From NCBI RefSeq assembly GCF_030518235.1, contig NZ_JAULSA010000007.1, positions 62,001 to 126,000 on the forward strand: DNA of 64,000 nt. Reading direction: 5' to 3'. The translations under genes and the position numbers were made by a program. The notes under the pieces are model-generated. The model worked only from the letters and a program-made list of their open reading frames with translations, was not told where the DNA came from and did no database searches. The stretch's first letter is position 1. Each line of letters begins with the position of its first letter. The stretch comes from Saccharibacillus sp. CPCC 101409. Its GTDB lineage: Bacteria; Bacillota; Bacilli; Paenibacillales; Paenibacillaceae. Of the stretch, positions 1-9,354 are shown piece after piece.

Positions 1-1113
1 TCCCCGGTATAGCACGTCGCCGCTCGTCGGCTCGTGCAGCCGCAGAATCGCGCGTCCGGTCGTCGATTTGCCGCTGCCGGATTCGCCGACCATGCCCAGC
101 GTTTCGCCTTCGCGGATAAAAAAGCTGATATCGTTGACCGCGCGCAGCGTGCGGCCTTTGCCGAGATTGAAATGCTGCTGGAGCGAGCGGACTTCGAGCA
201 GCGGACGGGAAGCCGTCTGCCCGGCGCGGGCGGCGGGCGGCGCAGCGGCATTCGCTTCGGCGTCCGGCCCGGTTCCGGATGCGTGCGTCGCAAAGCCCGG
301 GGCCGCCTTCGGCTTCTTCGGCTCGTCGAGCCGCGGCAGCGCGCTCAGCAGTCTGCGCGTGTACGGATGCTGCGGCCGGGCGAAGATATCCTCCGTTTTG
401 CCTTCTTCGACGATCTCGCCGCTTTTCATCACGACCACGCGGTCGCACATGCCGGCGACGACGCCGAGATCGTGGGTAATCAGCACGATCGCGGTGCCGA
501 GCTGTTCCTGCATCTGCTTCATGACGTTCAGGATCTGCGCCTGGATCGTGACGTCGAGCGCGGTCGTCGGTTCGTCGGCGATCAGCAGCGACGGCCGGCA
601 GGCGAGAGCGATCGCGATCATCGCGCGCTGGCGCATGCCGCCTGAGAATTCGTGCGGATACTGGGCGAAGCGCGTTTCCGGATCGCGGATGCCGACCAGC
701 TTCAGCATCTCGACCGCTTCGGCGCGCGCTTCGCGCTTGGACATCCGGCGGTGCTTGCGCAGCGTTTCGGCGATCTGCTCGCCGATGCGCAGCGTCGGGT
801 TGAGCGAGGTCATCGGGTCCTGGAAGATCATGCCGATATCGCGTCCGCGGATGGCCTCCATTTCTTTGCGCGTTTTCTGCGCCAGATTTTGCCCCAGAAA
901 CATCACTTCGCCGCTTTTGACCCGGGCCGAAGCTTCCGGCAGCAGCCGCATGATTGCCCGGGCCGTGACACTTTTGCCGCTGCCCGACTCGCCGACGATG
1001 CCGAGCGTTTCTCCTTTGTTCAGTTCGAAGCTGACGCCGCGCACCGCTTCCGTTTCGGTTTCGCGGGCCGAGAACGACACGCGCAGATTGCTGACTTGCA
1101 ACAGTTTTTTCAT
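1..1113 (-). CDS. Fused double ABC ATPase, oligopeptide/dipeptide importer (partial)
   Basis: Cytoplasmic ATPase expected to power the permeases encoded divergently at 1284-4320. The reading frame opens at ATG 1113, behind a GGAGG site, and runs off the left edge, giving 371 visible residues. A first nucleotide-binding domain begins at once, with Walker A GESGSGKS near residue 42. An Ala/Pro-rich linker follows, and a second domain shows another GESGSGKST near the window edge. This is the DppD-DppF type pair joined in one polypeptide, as in YejF/GsiA-like proteins. The second domain is cut off after about 40 residues. Plus-strand frames across this region are its antisense shadows. Confident in the family; the substrate is inferred. 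Confidence 0.9.
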   Translation of the reverse strand, partial: MKKLLQVSNLRVSFSARETETEAVRGVSFELNKGETLGIVGESGSGKSVTARAIMRLLPEASARVKSGEVMFLGQNLAQKTRKEMEAIRGRDIGMIFQDPMTSLNPTLRIGEQIAETLRKHRRMSKREARAEAVEMLKLVGIRDPETRFAQYPHEFSGGMRQRAMIAIALACRPSLLIADEPTTALDVTIQAQILNVMKQMQEQLGTAIVLITHDLGVVAGMCDRVVVMKSGEIVEEGKTEDIFARPQHPYTRRLLSALPRLDEPKKPKAAPGFATHASGTGPDAEANAAAPPAARAGQTASRPLLEVRSLQQHFNLGKGRTLRAVNDISFFIREGETLGMVGESGSGKSTTGRAILRLHEPTSGDVLYRG

Positions 1114-1164
1114 TCCCCGGGCCTCCGTTATCCAATCGAATCTCAAAAATGTTTTCGCCAGGTC

Positions 1165-1194
1165 TTGACTTTCCATTATGTGGACAAATAAAAT
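1165..1194 (+). promoter_or_regulatory. Probable sigma-A promoter of the peptide permease operon
   Basis: A TTGACT -35 box at 1165-1170, an 18-nt spacer and a TAAAAT -10 box at 1189-1194 lie in the 170-bp gap between the divergent ATPase and permease genes. They point toward the permease, leaving a leader of about 85 nt. Found by eye from consensus only. Confidence 0.5.
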
Positions 1195-1283
1195 ACGACT
1201 TATAAATACAAGTAATTTTATCGGAATTTAGCCGGCTGTTAACGGAATTATACATTTGCAGGGTTTTGGGAGGCAAGTTTTTT

Positions 1284-2726
1284 ATGAAAGCGGCTGAGAA
1301 AAAACAACATGCGTCCCGGCACGAGCCGATCGGACGCCTATATCGCAAAATGCTGGCGACTCCCGGCTACCGTTTCTGGATGCTGCTGCTCGGAGCGCCC
1401 GTCAATCTGATTGTGCTTGTCGTCTGGCTCATCCGGCGCCGCAGCGGAGGCTATGCCGCTCTGCTGGCTTCGGCGCTGGAAGAACTGCGGGAGAACGGCC
1501 GCGAGCGCGAATTGAAAGAAGAGTTCGCGAAGCAGCTGACGGAGAAAAGACGGTTTTTCAACCAGGGTGAAAACGCGAAAGAAACCGAACGGGAAGTCGA
1601 TCGGCGGGCGGAGGATCGATTGCGCGCCGAAGCCGAAGAGATTGCCGCCGAACGGGCGCGCCGTCAGCGCATCCCGAGAAACGACTATGCGGCCGCGTTC
1701 GAATCACTGATCGCAAACCCGGTATTCGCGATATTCGCGGCGGTTGCCGGGCTGCCGATGGCGCTGCTGATGCTGCTCTATGCGAACCCTTATTCCAAAT
1801 ACATATTCGAGCGCCTGCTCATGACGCTGTTCGTCGTCGTGGGGGTCGCCGCCCTCGTGTTCACGATCCTGCATCTGTCGCCGATGAATCCGGCGGCCAA
1901 TATTCTCGGGGAGACCGCCACCGAAGAGCAGATTGCTTCGTTCAACCATATTTACGGGCTCGACCGGCCGTATCTCGTTCAGCTCTGGGACAATATTCGC
2001 GGTATTCTGTCGCTGGATCTGGGCAAATCGTTCGCTGGCAACGAAGACGTGGCGAGCACCATCTTCCGCAAATTCCCGGTCACGCTGACGCTGGCTTCGT
2101 TTTCTTTGCTGCTGGCGCTGCTGGTGGCGCTGCCGATCGGCATTCTGTCGGCGGCGCGCAGAGGTTCCTGGCTCGATTACAGCTTTATGTTTATCGCGCT
2201 GATCGGATTGTCGATCCCGAGCTTCTGGCAGGGCCTGATCTTTATCCTCGGCTTCTCGATCAAGCTCGGCTGGCTGCCGGCCACGTATACGCCGGGCAGC
2301 TTCCTGTCGCTGCTGATGCCGGTGATCGTGCTCGGCACCGGACTGACGGCGGCGGTGGCGCGGATGACCCGCTCCTCGACGCTCGAAGTCATGAACGAAG
2401 ACTACATCCTGACCGCCAAAGCCAAAGGGCTGGGGCGGCGCACGGTATTGATGAAGCACACGGTGCGCAACGCGCTGATTCCGATCGTGACCGTAGTGGG
2501 ACTCCAGTTCGGCGGCATGCTGGGCGGCGCGGCCATTACGGAGAAAGTATTCAATATCAGCGGCCTCGGCAGCTATATCGTCGACAAGCAGTTCGTGCCG
2601 GATATTCCCGCCGTGATGGGCGGCGTCGTCTATACGGCGATCGTGATCTCGCTGGTCAATGTCGTGATCGACGTGCTGTACGCGTTTATCGATCCGAGAA
2701 TCCGGACGAAGATGAAGCAGTATTAG
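1284..2726 (+). CDS. Peptide-type ABC transporter permease with N-terminal extension (DppB/OppB-like)
   Basis: Inner-membrane channel subunit for the transporter whose ATPase is encoded divergently. ATG 1284 is preferred because a GGGAGG site sits 10 nt upstream; an in-frame TTG at 1266 lies before that site. The 480-residue protein is much longer than the usual 310-340. Its C-terminal 320 residues hold the normal DppB domain, including the LHLSPMNPA-type periplasmic start and the EAA-type loop ending in KHTVRNALIPI. The first 160 residues add a membrane segment, a strongly charged Glu/Arg/Lys-rich cytosolic stretch that may form a coiled coil, and another membrane segment. The next permease starts 46 bp downstream. 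Confidence 0.9.
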   Translation: MKAAEKKQHASRHEPIGRLYRKMLATPGYRFWMLLLGAPVNLIVLVVWLIRRRSGGYAALLASALEELRENGRERELKEEFAKQLTEKRRFFNQGENAKETEREVDRRAEDRLRAEAEEIAAERARRQRIPRNDYAAAFESLIANPVFAIFAAVAGLPMALLMLLYANPYSKYIFERLLMTLFVVVGVAALVFTILHLSPMNPAANILGETATEEQIASFNHIYGLDRPYLVQLWDNIRGILSLDLGKSFAGNEDVASTIFRKFPVTLTLASFSLLLALLVALPIGILSAARRGSWLDYSFMFIALIGLSIPSFWQGLIFILGFSIKLGWLPATYTPGSFLSLLMPVIVLGTGLTAAVARMTRSSTLEVMNEDYILTAKAKGLGRRTVLMKHTVRNALIPIVTVVGLQFGGMLGGAAITEKVFNISGLGSYIVDKQFVPDIPAVMGGVVYTAIVISLVNVVIDVLYAFIDPRIRTKMKQY

Positions 2727-2772
2727 AGAACGTGCTTAGAAAGCCGCATTAGAGAAAGGGGGACATGCGAAC

Positions 2773-4320
2773 ATGTCCGAATTATCGGTTACCGAGCCTT
2801 CGGCCGCGGGTTCCGCTTCCGCGTCGGGGCTCGACGCGGGCATCGGGGGCGGAGCGCGATCCTCGTCCGAGTACGCGCAGGCCGGCTTTGCCTGGATCGC
2901 TTCGCTGCTGCTGGCGCTGATCCTGCTGGCCAACGCGTTCGATTACCGCTCCGGCGCGGTCAAGCCGGTCGTGCTCGGCATCGCCGGCGCGTACGCGTTC
3001 TTCACGCTCGTGCAGATCGTTATCGCGCTGCTGATCCGGCGCGATCTTCGAACCGCCGGCGTGATCCGCGGCCGGACGCGCACGCTCGGCTGGGTGCAGC
3101 TGCTCAGCCTGGCCGTCGGCAATATCTTCGCCGTATCGGCGGCGTTCCAGCTTGTGAAGAAAGTGAAAACGCCGGAATACATATTTGCCGGATACATGCT
3201 GCTGACGCAGATCGTCGTCATCGCCGTGTCCTCGCTCAATTTGTTCAAGCCTTACGTGGCGGATACGTTCCCGCTCGGCATGCTGGCGCTCCTCGTCGTG
3301 GCCGCATTCCAGTTCGCCGCCATGCTGCTGATCGCCGCGTTCGTCAAGCGGCATTCGGTGCCGCTCGGGATGGTCTGGCTGGCGCTGCCGCTGATCCTGA
3401 CGGCGGCGACGGGCAATCTGTTCGCCCTGCTGCTCGGCATCGTGCTGCTGGCGAAGATCCGCGGCGCGAAGTCGCCGGCTTCCCCGAGATGGGAAGACGC
3501 GATCGACCGCCTGTCGCGGGGGACGACGTCGATGCTGGGCATGTTTTTCGTATTCTTCCTGTTCTCGCTGTCGGTTTGCAGTCTGTTCACGTTCGACTAC
3601 GGCATGGCGACCGAGAACAATTACAGCGCCATTTTGCAAACGCCGAGCCTGGCTTATCCGCTGGGCACCGACAATTTCGGGCGCGATCTGTTCTCGCGCA
3701 TCGTGTTCGGCGCCCGCATCTCGCTGATCGTCGGCGCGCTGTCCACCCTGGTTCCTTTTATCATCGGGGGCGTGCTGGGCGCGATATCCGGCTACTACGG
3801 ACGGCGCACGGACAATATCATCATGCGGGCGCTCGATATCCTGTATTCGATTCCCGGCATCCTGCTGGCGATCGCGATTATCGCGGCGTTCGGCGCGAAC
3901 ACGGTCAATCTGATCCTCGCGCTCAGCGTAGGCGCCATCCCGACGTATGCGCGCACCATGCGGGCCAACGTGATGATGGTGTCCACCTACGAATTCGTCG
4001 ATGCGGCGCGGGCGTTCGGGTCCGGCAGCCTGTCGATCATTTTCAAGCATATCGTGCCGAACTCGATGGCGCCGATGATCGTCAAAGCGACGCTGACCAT
4101 CGGCACCGCCGTGATCTCCACCAGCAGTCTCAGCTATCTGGGACTCGGCGTGGAACCGCACATTCCGGAATGGGGCAACATTCTGAAGCTCGGCAGCGCG
4201 TATCTGGAAACGAACTCTTATCTGGCCGTTTATCCGGGTCTGGCGATTATCGCGCTGGTCCTGTCGTTCAACTTCCTGGGCGACGGGCTGCGCGACGCGC
4301 TCGATCCGAAGCTGGACTAA
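2773..4320 (+). CDS. Peptide-type ABC transporter permease with multi-TM N-terminal extension (DppC/OppC-like)
   Basis: Second channel subunit, cotranscribed with the permease upstream. ATG 2773 follows an AGAAAGGGGGA site. The protein is 515 residues, against about 300 for DppC. The C-terminal 260 residues carry the recognisable domain, with the [12 protein letters not shown] motif near residue 298 and a later EAA-type loop ([13 protein letters not shown]). The first 240 residues form at least five additional hydrophobic segments that DppC proteins normally lack. Both permeases of the pair are therefore extended at the N-terminus, so this is a distinct subtype. Substrate specificity cannot be read from the sequence. 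Confidence 0.9.
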   Translation: MSELSVTEPSAAGSASASGLDAGIGGGARSSSEYAQAGFAWIASLLLALILLANAFDYRSGAVKPVVLGIAGAYAFFTLVQIVIALLIRRDLRTAGVIRGRTRTLGWVQLLSLAVGNIFAVSAAFQLVKKVKTPEYIFAGYMLLTQIVVIAVSSLNLFKPYVADTFPLGMLALLVVAAFQFAAMLLIAAFVKRHSVPLGMVWLALPLILTAATGNLFALLLGIVLLAKIRGAKSPASPRWEDAIDRLSRGTTSMLGMFFVFFLFSLSVCSLFTFDYGMATENNYSAILQTPSLAYPLGTDNFGRDLFSRIVFGARISLIVGALSTLVPFIIGGVLGAISGYYGRRTDNIIMRALDILYSIPGILLAIAIIAAFGANTVNLILALSVGAIPTYARTMRANVMMVSTYEFVDAARAFGSGSLSIIFKHIVPNSMAPMIVKATLTIGTAVISTSSLSYLGLGVEPHIPEWGNILKLGSAYLETNSYLAVYPGLAIIALVLSFNFLGDGLRDALDPKLD

Positions 4321-4406
4321 AGCCGGGACCAAGAGATCGATTGCCGTACGCCTGAGGGGCTTTGGAGCAAATATAAAGCTTCAAATTATGGAGGGGGAGA
4401 AAAAAT

Positions 4407-6269
4407 ATGCGTCAAACTTTCAAATTCACCAAAACGCTGACTGTCCTGCTGCTGGCTCTTCTGTTGGTCCTGGCGGGCTGCTCGTCGGTTACGACAAAGT
4501 CCGACACCGCGGCCCCGGCCGCCGAAACGAAGACGGAAGGCGAAGAAACGACGGCCGAAACGACGACGCCGTCGGCTCCGGTGGACATCGAGCTGCTGGC
4601 GCAAACTTCGCAGGAATCGGACGTCAATATCATCCGCGACCAGCTGACCAAGAACGGCTTCAACGTCAAGCTCAACCTGCAGCCGGATTACGGCAGCTTC
4701 AAAGCGCAGGAAGACGCGGGCAACTACGATATCGCGCTGTCGGGCTGGACCACCGTTACCGGCAACCCGGATTACGCGGTGCGCTCGCTGTTCAAGACCG
4801 GCGGCGACTACAGCATTATGTCCGATCCGGAGATCGACGAGCTGATCGACAAAGCCGCGGCCCAATCGCCGGAAGATTACGTGGACACGTACAAGCAGCT
4901 GGAACAGAAGCTCGTGTTCGACAATGCGTACATCGCGCCGCTGTATATTTCGTACAAGAGCCAGGCGATCAATAAAGACATTCTCAAGCCGGACTCCGTC
5001 CGCCTGTCGAAATCCCGCGCCCTGGCCTGGGAAGACATCGAATTTAACGACGCCTCCAAAAATGCGAAAGATCCGCTGGTGTTGACGCAGACTACTTCCA
5101 CGCTGACTTCGCTCGATCCGATCAAAGGCAACGACGGTTCGATCAACACGCTCAATACGAATATGTATGTGCGCCTGATCAACCTGACCGACGACGACAA
5201 GATTACGTCCGACGGCTCGCTGTCGCGCAACTTTACGATCGCCGACGGCAACTCGGAGTACTACTTCATTCTGCGCGACGATATCAACTTCGCCAAAGTC
5301 GAAGACGGCAAAGCCGTCGATACGGGCGAACGTGTCGGCGCCGACGATGTTATCTTCGCGCTCGACCGCGCGAAGAACAAAGATTCCGTGCCGGATCACC
5401 GCACGTACTCGCTGCACGAGCATATCAAGACGGTCGAAGAAGTGACCGACCTGTCGGCGCTCGATTCGGTCAAAACGTCCGACGGCGGAACCGTGCGAGA
5501 AGCGCTCGAGAAAGGACTGGACGCGCCGATCTCCGAACTGGTCGCGGATAAGAAGCAGGCCGACAACGCGGCCGGCAAATACCAGGTCGTCAAGCTGACG
5601 ACCACCGAGCCTTTCCCGCAGGTGCTGAACTATCTCGGCCACCAGTCGGCGGGCATCGTGTCGAAGAAACAGGTCGAAAGCATCAACACGTACGACGTGG
5701 CCAAGTTCGACGTCACCAAAGACATTCCTTACGGCGACCAGAACACCGTAACGGAAGGCGCTTCGTACGATAACACGCTGTACGCCAGCGGACCGTACAT
5801 CCTGATTACCAAGAACGATTACGAAGCCAAATTCGCGAAGAATCCGGCATATCAGCCGGGCACGGAGAACGAGCCGAACATCTCGAATATTTCCGTCCGC
5901 TTTATCGCCGACGCCGACAGCGGCCTCGCGGCTCTGCGCAGCGGCGAAATCTATTCGTACTACAGCGTTCCGGAAACGAAATACTCCGTCGTGGAAGGCG
6001 ATGCCAAACTCCAGCTCCAGAAGATCCCGAGCAACGGCGTAAGTTATCTGCTGTTCAACACCGCGGACAACCGTCCGGTCGGCACAAGCGCGGACCTGCG
6101 CAAAGCCGTGCTGTATTCGATCAACCAGGACGAAATCCTCCAGTTCTACGAAGGCAACAAGCTCAAAGCGGCGTCCACCGTCAGCCCGCTCGTCGATACG
6201 GGCAACGTACTGACCGCCGACCCGGCCAAGGTCAAAGAATCCCTGGCGGCTTACGAAGCTTCGAAATAA
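4407..6269 (+). CDS. Peptide-type ABC solute-binding lipoprotein with permuted domain order (SBP_bac_5)
   Basis: Extracytoplasmic binding lipoprotein of the transporter encoded just upstream. ATG 4407 follows GGAGGGGGAG. The signal peptide ends in the lipobox LVLAGC, and a Thr/Glu/Ala-rich linker follows. The order of conserved blocks is unusual. Residues of about 57-210 (IELLAQTSQESDVNII, then YDIALSGWT and DPEIDELIDKA) resemble the C-terminal third of the SBP_bac_5 family. The block that normally comes first (TLTSLDPIKGNDGS, then the GERVGADDVIFALDRA region) starts only near residue 228. The protein ends at ADLRKAVLYSINQDEI plus about 50 residues, where the family usually continues into the block placed here at the front. 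Total length, 620 residues, fits one full domain. Family assignment is firm; the permutation comes from reading motif order. Confidence 0.88.
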   Translation: MRQTFKFTKTLTVLLLALLLVLAGCSSVTTKSDTAAPAAETKTEGEETTAETTTPSAPVDIELLAQTSQESDVNIIRDQLTKNGFNVKLNLQPDYGSFKAQEDAGNYDIALSGWTTVTGNPDYAVRSLFKTGGDYSIMSDPEIDELIDKAAAQSPEDYVDTYKQLEQKLVFDNAYIAPLYISYKSQAINKDILKPDSVRLSKSRALAWEDIEFNDASKNAKDPLVLTQTTSTLTSLDPIKGNDGSINTLNTNMYVRLINLTDDDKITSDGSLSRNFTIADGNSEYYFILRDDINFAKVEDGKAVDTGERVGADDVIFALDRAKNKDSVPDHRTYSLHEHIKTVEEVTDLSALDSVKTSDGGTVREALEKGLDAPISELVADKKQADNAAGKYQVVKLTTTEPFPQVLNYLGHQSAGIVSKKQVESINTYDVAKFDVTKDIPYGDQNTVTEGASYDNTLYASGPYILITKNDYEAKFAKNPAYQPGTENEPNISNISVRFIADADSGLAALRSGEIYSYYSVPETKYSVVEGDAKLQLQKIPSNGVSYLLFNTADNRPVGTSADLRKAVLYSINQDEILQFYEGNKLKAASTVSPLVDTGNVLTADPAKVKESLAAYEASK

Positions 6270-6302
6270 ACCGGGCCGCGGCCGATCTTGTCCGATAATG
6301 AT

Positions 6303-6334
6303 GAGGCGCTTTCCCGGAAGGGGGAAAGCGCCTC
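6303..6334 (+). terminator. Strong hairpin after the peptide transporter operon
   Basis: A near-perfect stem (GAGGCGCTTTCCC with GGGGAAAGCGCCTC) and a GGAA loop, 33 bp after the binding-protein stop. There is no T-run behind it. The same hairpin core recurs at 6663-6697 with a T-run. Confidence 0.65.
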
Positions 6335-6337
6335 AGG

Positions 6338-6660
6338 CTGTCGAGAAAGCCGGGTATTGTTCCAAACGGAAAATAGCAGCACAGGTACACTTATTTAGAG
6401 CGAAATTCTTCGATTTCTCCAAATAGCGACGCAGGTGCAGCTATTCGGGGCCCAAAGGCCGAATTGAAGCGTAAAAGCTCGAAATAGATGTATGAGTGCA
6501 GTTATTTGCTCGAAAACGTAAGATAAAGCCGGAATAAGGGCCTATACGCAGCTATTTGGATTCTTCTTGCCGCTGGCTTTATTTCTCCAGCCCTTTCCCG
6601 ACCTTTCCTTCCAATCGAACCCGCCTAAATTAGGTTTACATCCAATCGTTTCTCGACAAT
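6338..6660. repeat. Four-unit intergenic repeat element, family A, copy 1, with terminal inverted repeats
   Basis: Four imperfect palindromes of 26 nt, of the form AAATAGC..GGTGCAGCTATTT, lie at 6371-6396, 6421-6446, 6482-6507 and 6532-6557, so unit starts are spaced 50, 61 and 50 bp. The sequence from 6371 to about 6660 recurs inverted at 32268-32498. This copy is also bounded by a 10-bp inverted repeat, TGTCGAGAAA at 6339-6348 and TTTCTCGACA at 6649-6658. No gene is evident between 6270 and 6793. Confidence 0.8.
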
Positions 6661-6662
6661 CC

Positions 6663-6697
6663 AAGGCGCTTTCCCGGAAGGGGGAAAGCGCCTTTTT
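6663..6697 (+). terminator. Second copy of the same terminator hairpin, with T-run
   Basis: Identical stem-loop core to 6303-6334, here followed by TTTTT. It sits directly outside the right inverted repeat of the family A element, so the element is flanked by duplicated terminators. Confidence 0.75.
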
Positions 6698-6793
6698 GGC
6701 CGGGATTCGCTGTCAGCCGGACGGCTGGAAGGCGTTTCCTTGCCAAGCCTTTTGCGCGAGGTTCATAATCGAAGGCAAAAAGGGGCGAGCGAG

Positions 6794-7315
6794 ATGCGGT
6801 TGGAAACGGAACGTTTGATCTTGAGGGATGCCGTGCCGGAGGACTGGGAAGCGATTCACGTGTATGCTTCCCGGCCCGATGTGGTCCGTTATTCGATGTG
6901 GGGACCGAATACGGAGCAGCAGACGAAGGAATATGTAGCGCAGATCATCGAGATGCAGAAAGAATCGCCGCGTCTGGGGTTCGAGCTGGTGGCGACGCTC
7001 AAAGAATCGGGGACGCTGATCGGCGGCTGCGGCATTCATAAAGCCGGTTACAACGCCGAGCTGGGATATACGTTCAATCCGGCTTACTGGGGCAGCGGAT
7101 ACGCGACCGAATCGGCGTTCGCGCTGCTCCGGTTCGGCTTCGAAGAGCTGGACGCGCACCGGATCTGCGCGACCTGCCGGCCGGACAATGCGCCTTCGGC
7201 GGGCGTGCTGAAGCGGCTCGGCATGAAGCGCGAAGGCCGGCTGCGCGAGCATTTGTTTTTCAAAGGCGGCTTCCACGATTCGGAGCTGTACTCGATCCTG
7301 CGGCAGGAGTTCTGA
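6794..7315 (+). CDS. GNAT family N-acetyltransferase (RimJ/RimL-like)
   Basis: Predicted acetyl-CoA-dependent acetyltransferase of 173 residues, of the type acting on protein N-termini or small amines. It opens with METERLILRD-like beta-1 (MRLETERLILRDAVPEDW), contains the GYTFNPAYWGSGYATESA acetyl-CoA-binding segment in the middle, and ends with the N-A-P-S-A-G-V-L-K-R-L-G helix and the G-R-L-R-E-H strand typical of Acetyltransf_3. ATG 6794 begins the conserved domain; in-frame upstream codons at 6740 add 18 non-conserved residues. The ribosome site is weak (AAGGGGCG). It is a single gene closed by the hairpin at 7341-7392. The acceptor substrate is unknown. Confidence 0.85.
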   Translation: MRLETERLILRDAVPEDWEAIHVYASRPDVVRYSMWGPNTEQQTKEYVAQIIEMQKESPRLGFELVATLKESGTLIGGCGIHKAGYNAELGYTFNPAYWGSGYATESAFALLRFGFEELDAHRICATCRPDNAPSAGVLKRLGMKREGRLREHLFFKGGFHDSELYSILRQEF

Positions 7316-7340
7316 GGCTTCGCCGCGCCGGACAAAGCGA

Positions 7341-7392
7341 GAAAGGGCCGCCCGGTTATCCTCGTTGGGATAACAGGGGCGACCCTTTCTTA
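7341..7392. terminator. Bidirectional terminator between acetyltransferase and chemoreceptor genes
   Basis: Long stem of GAAAGGGCCGCCC..GTTATCC paired with GGATAAC..GGGGCGACCCTTTC, followed by TTATT on the plus strand. It serves convergent genes. Confidence 0.75.
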
Positions 7393-7519
7393 TTATGGAA
7401 TCAAATCGGCCCGAATGCGGGGAGGAACCCTCATTCACGGACGCTGACAAAGCGGCTTTGGCCGAGGATTTGCAGGATCTTGAAACTTTAAGACGATACT
7501 GCCGGCTGCCGGAAGCGGC

Positions 7520-9223
7520 TTACAGATTGAACTTGGTCAGCTCGTGCTGCAGATCTTCGGCCAGCTGCGACAGATAGCGGGCGGAGCCGTTGACTTCTTC
7601 CATCGTGGACAGCTGTTCTTCGCTGGCCGCGCTGACTTCCTGCAGGCCGGCGGCGCCCATTTCCGTCACGTGGTTGATGCTCTTCATCGCCGTTCCGATC
7701 TCTTCGGATTGAACCGAAGCGGAGGAGATGGAGTGCGAGATTTCCGAGATGCGGCCGGAAACGTCGGAGACCGATTCCTGGATCAGGGAGAACGATTCGG
7801 AGACGCGTCCCGCGCCTTCCACGCCCTGTTTGACCAGCACGGAAGCTTCCTGCATCGAAGCGACGGCTTTCTTGCTTTCGCCCTGCACGGCATGGACGGT
7901 TTCGGTGATCTGCGAAGCGGATTCCGCGGCCGATTCCGCCAGTTTGCGGATCTCCTGGGCGACGACGTCGAAGCCTCTGCCGGCTTCGCCGGCGCGGGCC
8001 GCTTCGATCGAAGCGTTCAGGGCGAGCAGGTTGGTTTGTTTGGCTACCTGCTGGATGGCGGCGACGAGCTGGTCGATGTCTTCGATCTTGCGCTCCAGTT
8101 CCTGAATCACGCCGCCGGTTTGCTCGACGCTGTTGTCGATATCGTGGATCTGGCGCATTACGGCGCTTACTTCGGTTTGTCCGCTGCGAGCCGCGTCTTC
8201 CGCATGGGAAGCCAGAGCGGAGATCGATTCGCTGCCGACTTTGATGCTGGTCATGCTTTCGGCCAGATGTTCGGCGGAGGCCGTGACTTCGAATACCGTA
8301 TGAGCCTGCGATTCGAATCCGTCCGCCAGTTGGCTGGACGAGGAGGCGATATGGCCCGAAGCCACGGCGGTTTGTTCGGCGCTTGCGGTCAGCTGCTCGG
8401 AAGAAGCGGACAGCGTCATGGCGCTTTCGTCGACTTTTTGAATAATGCCGCGCAGACCGCCGATCATGCCGTTGAAGGAAGTGGACAGCTGGCCGATTTC
8501 GTCGCGGGAAGCATAATCCGCTTTGACCGTCAGGTCGCCGTTTTCGGCGTTTTTCATCAGCTGTTGAATCTGGCGCAGCGGTCTCGATACGGCGCGGGCG
8601 ATCCAGTAGCCGACGCCGAGCGAGAGCGCGATGCCGCCGGCGAGCAGAGCGATAATCACGATCATGGAAGCGTTCTTGAGCGCGACGTTTTGTTCGCTGC
8701 TGGCTTTCGCTTCGTCGGCCTGGAGAGTCGTCATGGTTTGAAGCATCTCGTTCGTTTGCTGACGAAGCGGCTGAACGTCTTCGCTGAAGGTGTTGTAAGC
8801 CTGCACATTTTCATTTTTCTCGGCCAGCGCGACGACCTCGTCGAGCGAGCTGCGGTAGTTCGGAACGACGGCGCGGAAAGCGTCGTATTCTTTTTTCATT
8901 TCCGCGGACATCGTGATGGCATCGAGCTGCTCGTACAAGGCGTTGTTGGATTCTTTGGCTTTGGCCAGCGCGTCGCTGAGCTGTTCCACTTTGGCATCGT
9001 CGGAAGTCAGCGCCATTTCGAGCACGATGGACTGCATGGACAGGTTGTTGGCGCGAACGGAGTCGAGCAGGGCGATGGTCTGGACGTTTTCTTCGTACAT
9101 CTGGAGCGAAGCGTCCGAGACTTTTTTGGTGGCGTCGTAACCGCTGTAACCTACAGCAACGAGCAGTACTGCGGAAACGAAAGTCAGGATCATGATCTTC
9201 CAGCGGACATTCAGGTTTTTCAT
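7520..9223 (-). CDS. Methyl-accepting chemotaxis protein
   Basis: Membrane chemoreceptor of 567 residues that would signal to CheA/CheW. ATG 9223 is preceded by GGGAGG; an upstream TTG start is not needed. A first membrane helix follows the basic N-terminus (residues about 10-30). Then comes a helical extracellular domain of roughly 150 residues like the four-helix-bundle sensor, a second membrane helix near 185-205, and a HAMP linker ([14 protein letters not shown]). The long cytoplasmic coiled coil has the hairpin tip [20 protein letters not shown] and [16 protein letters not shown]. The ligand is not predictable. A sigma-D type promoter lies about 105 nt upstream. The gene stands alone. 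Confidence 0.95.
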   Translation of the reverse strand: MKNLNVRWKIMILTFVSAVLLVAVGYSGYDATKKVSDASLQMYEENVQTIALLDSVRANNLSMQSIVLEMALTSDDAKVEQLSDALAKAKESNNALYEQLDAITMSAEMKKEYDAFRAVVPNYRSSLDEVVALAEKNENVQAYNTFSEDVQPLRQQTNEMLQTMTTLQADEAKASSEQNVALKNASMIVIIALLAGGIALSLGVGYWIARAVSRPLRQIQQLMKNAENGDLTVKADYASRDEIGQLSTSFNGMIGGLRGIIQKVDESAMTLSASSEQLTASAEQTAVASGHIASSSSQLADGFESQAHTVFEVTASAEHLAESMTSIKVGSESISALASHAEDAARSGQTEVSAVMRQIHDIDNSVEQTGGVIQELERKIEDIDQLVAAIQQVAKQTNLLALNASIEAARAGEAGRGFDVVAQEIRKLAESAAESASQITETVHAVQGESKKAVASMQEASVLVKQGVEGAGRVSESFSLIQESVSDVSGRISEISHSISSASVQSEEIGTAMKSINHVTEMGAAGLQEVSAASEEQLSTMEEVNGSARYLSQLAEDLQHELTKFNL

Positions 9224-9327
9224 GGTGATAGCCTCCCAATTTTGATTGAGTAAGATGGTAGTTCCAAAGTCTTGTTTGATTACCGAAAACAAAGTCTTAT
9301 TTTGTCGAATAAGAGTCGTTGAAAATT

Positions 9328-9354
9328 ATATCGACAAAAATCGAATAAAGTTTA
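9328..9354 (-). promoter_or_regulatory. Sigma-D (flagellar/chemotaxis) promoter of the chemoreceptor
   Basis: On the minus strand, TAAA, exactly 15 nt, then GTCGATAT. This differs from the sigma-D consensus TAAA-N15-GCCGATAT at one position and points into the chemoreceptor gene. The rest of the gap to 9673 shows no gene. Confidence 0.75.

Noticed and set aside
34-1191. Several plus-strand open frames of 180-370 codons
   Set aside because: They are antisense to a clear ABC ATPase on the minus strand with two Walker A motifs and lack ribosome sites.
4407-6269. Internal duplication in the peptide-binding protein
   Set aside because: No block occurs twice; the two parts together make one complete family domain in changed order.
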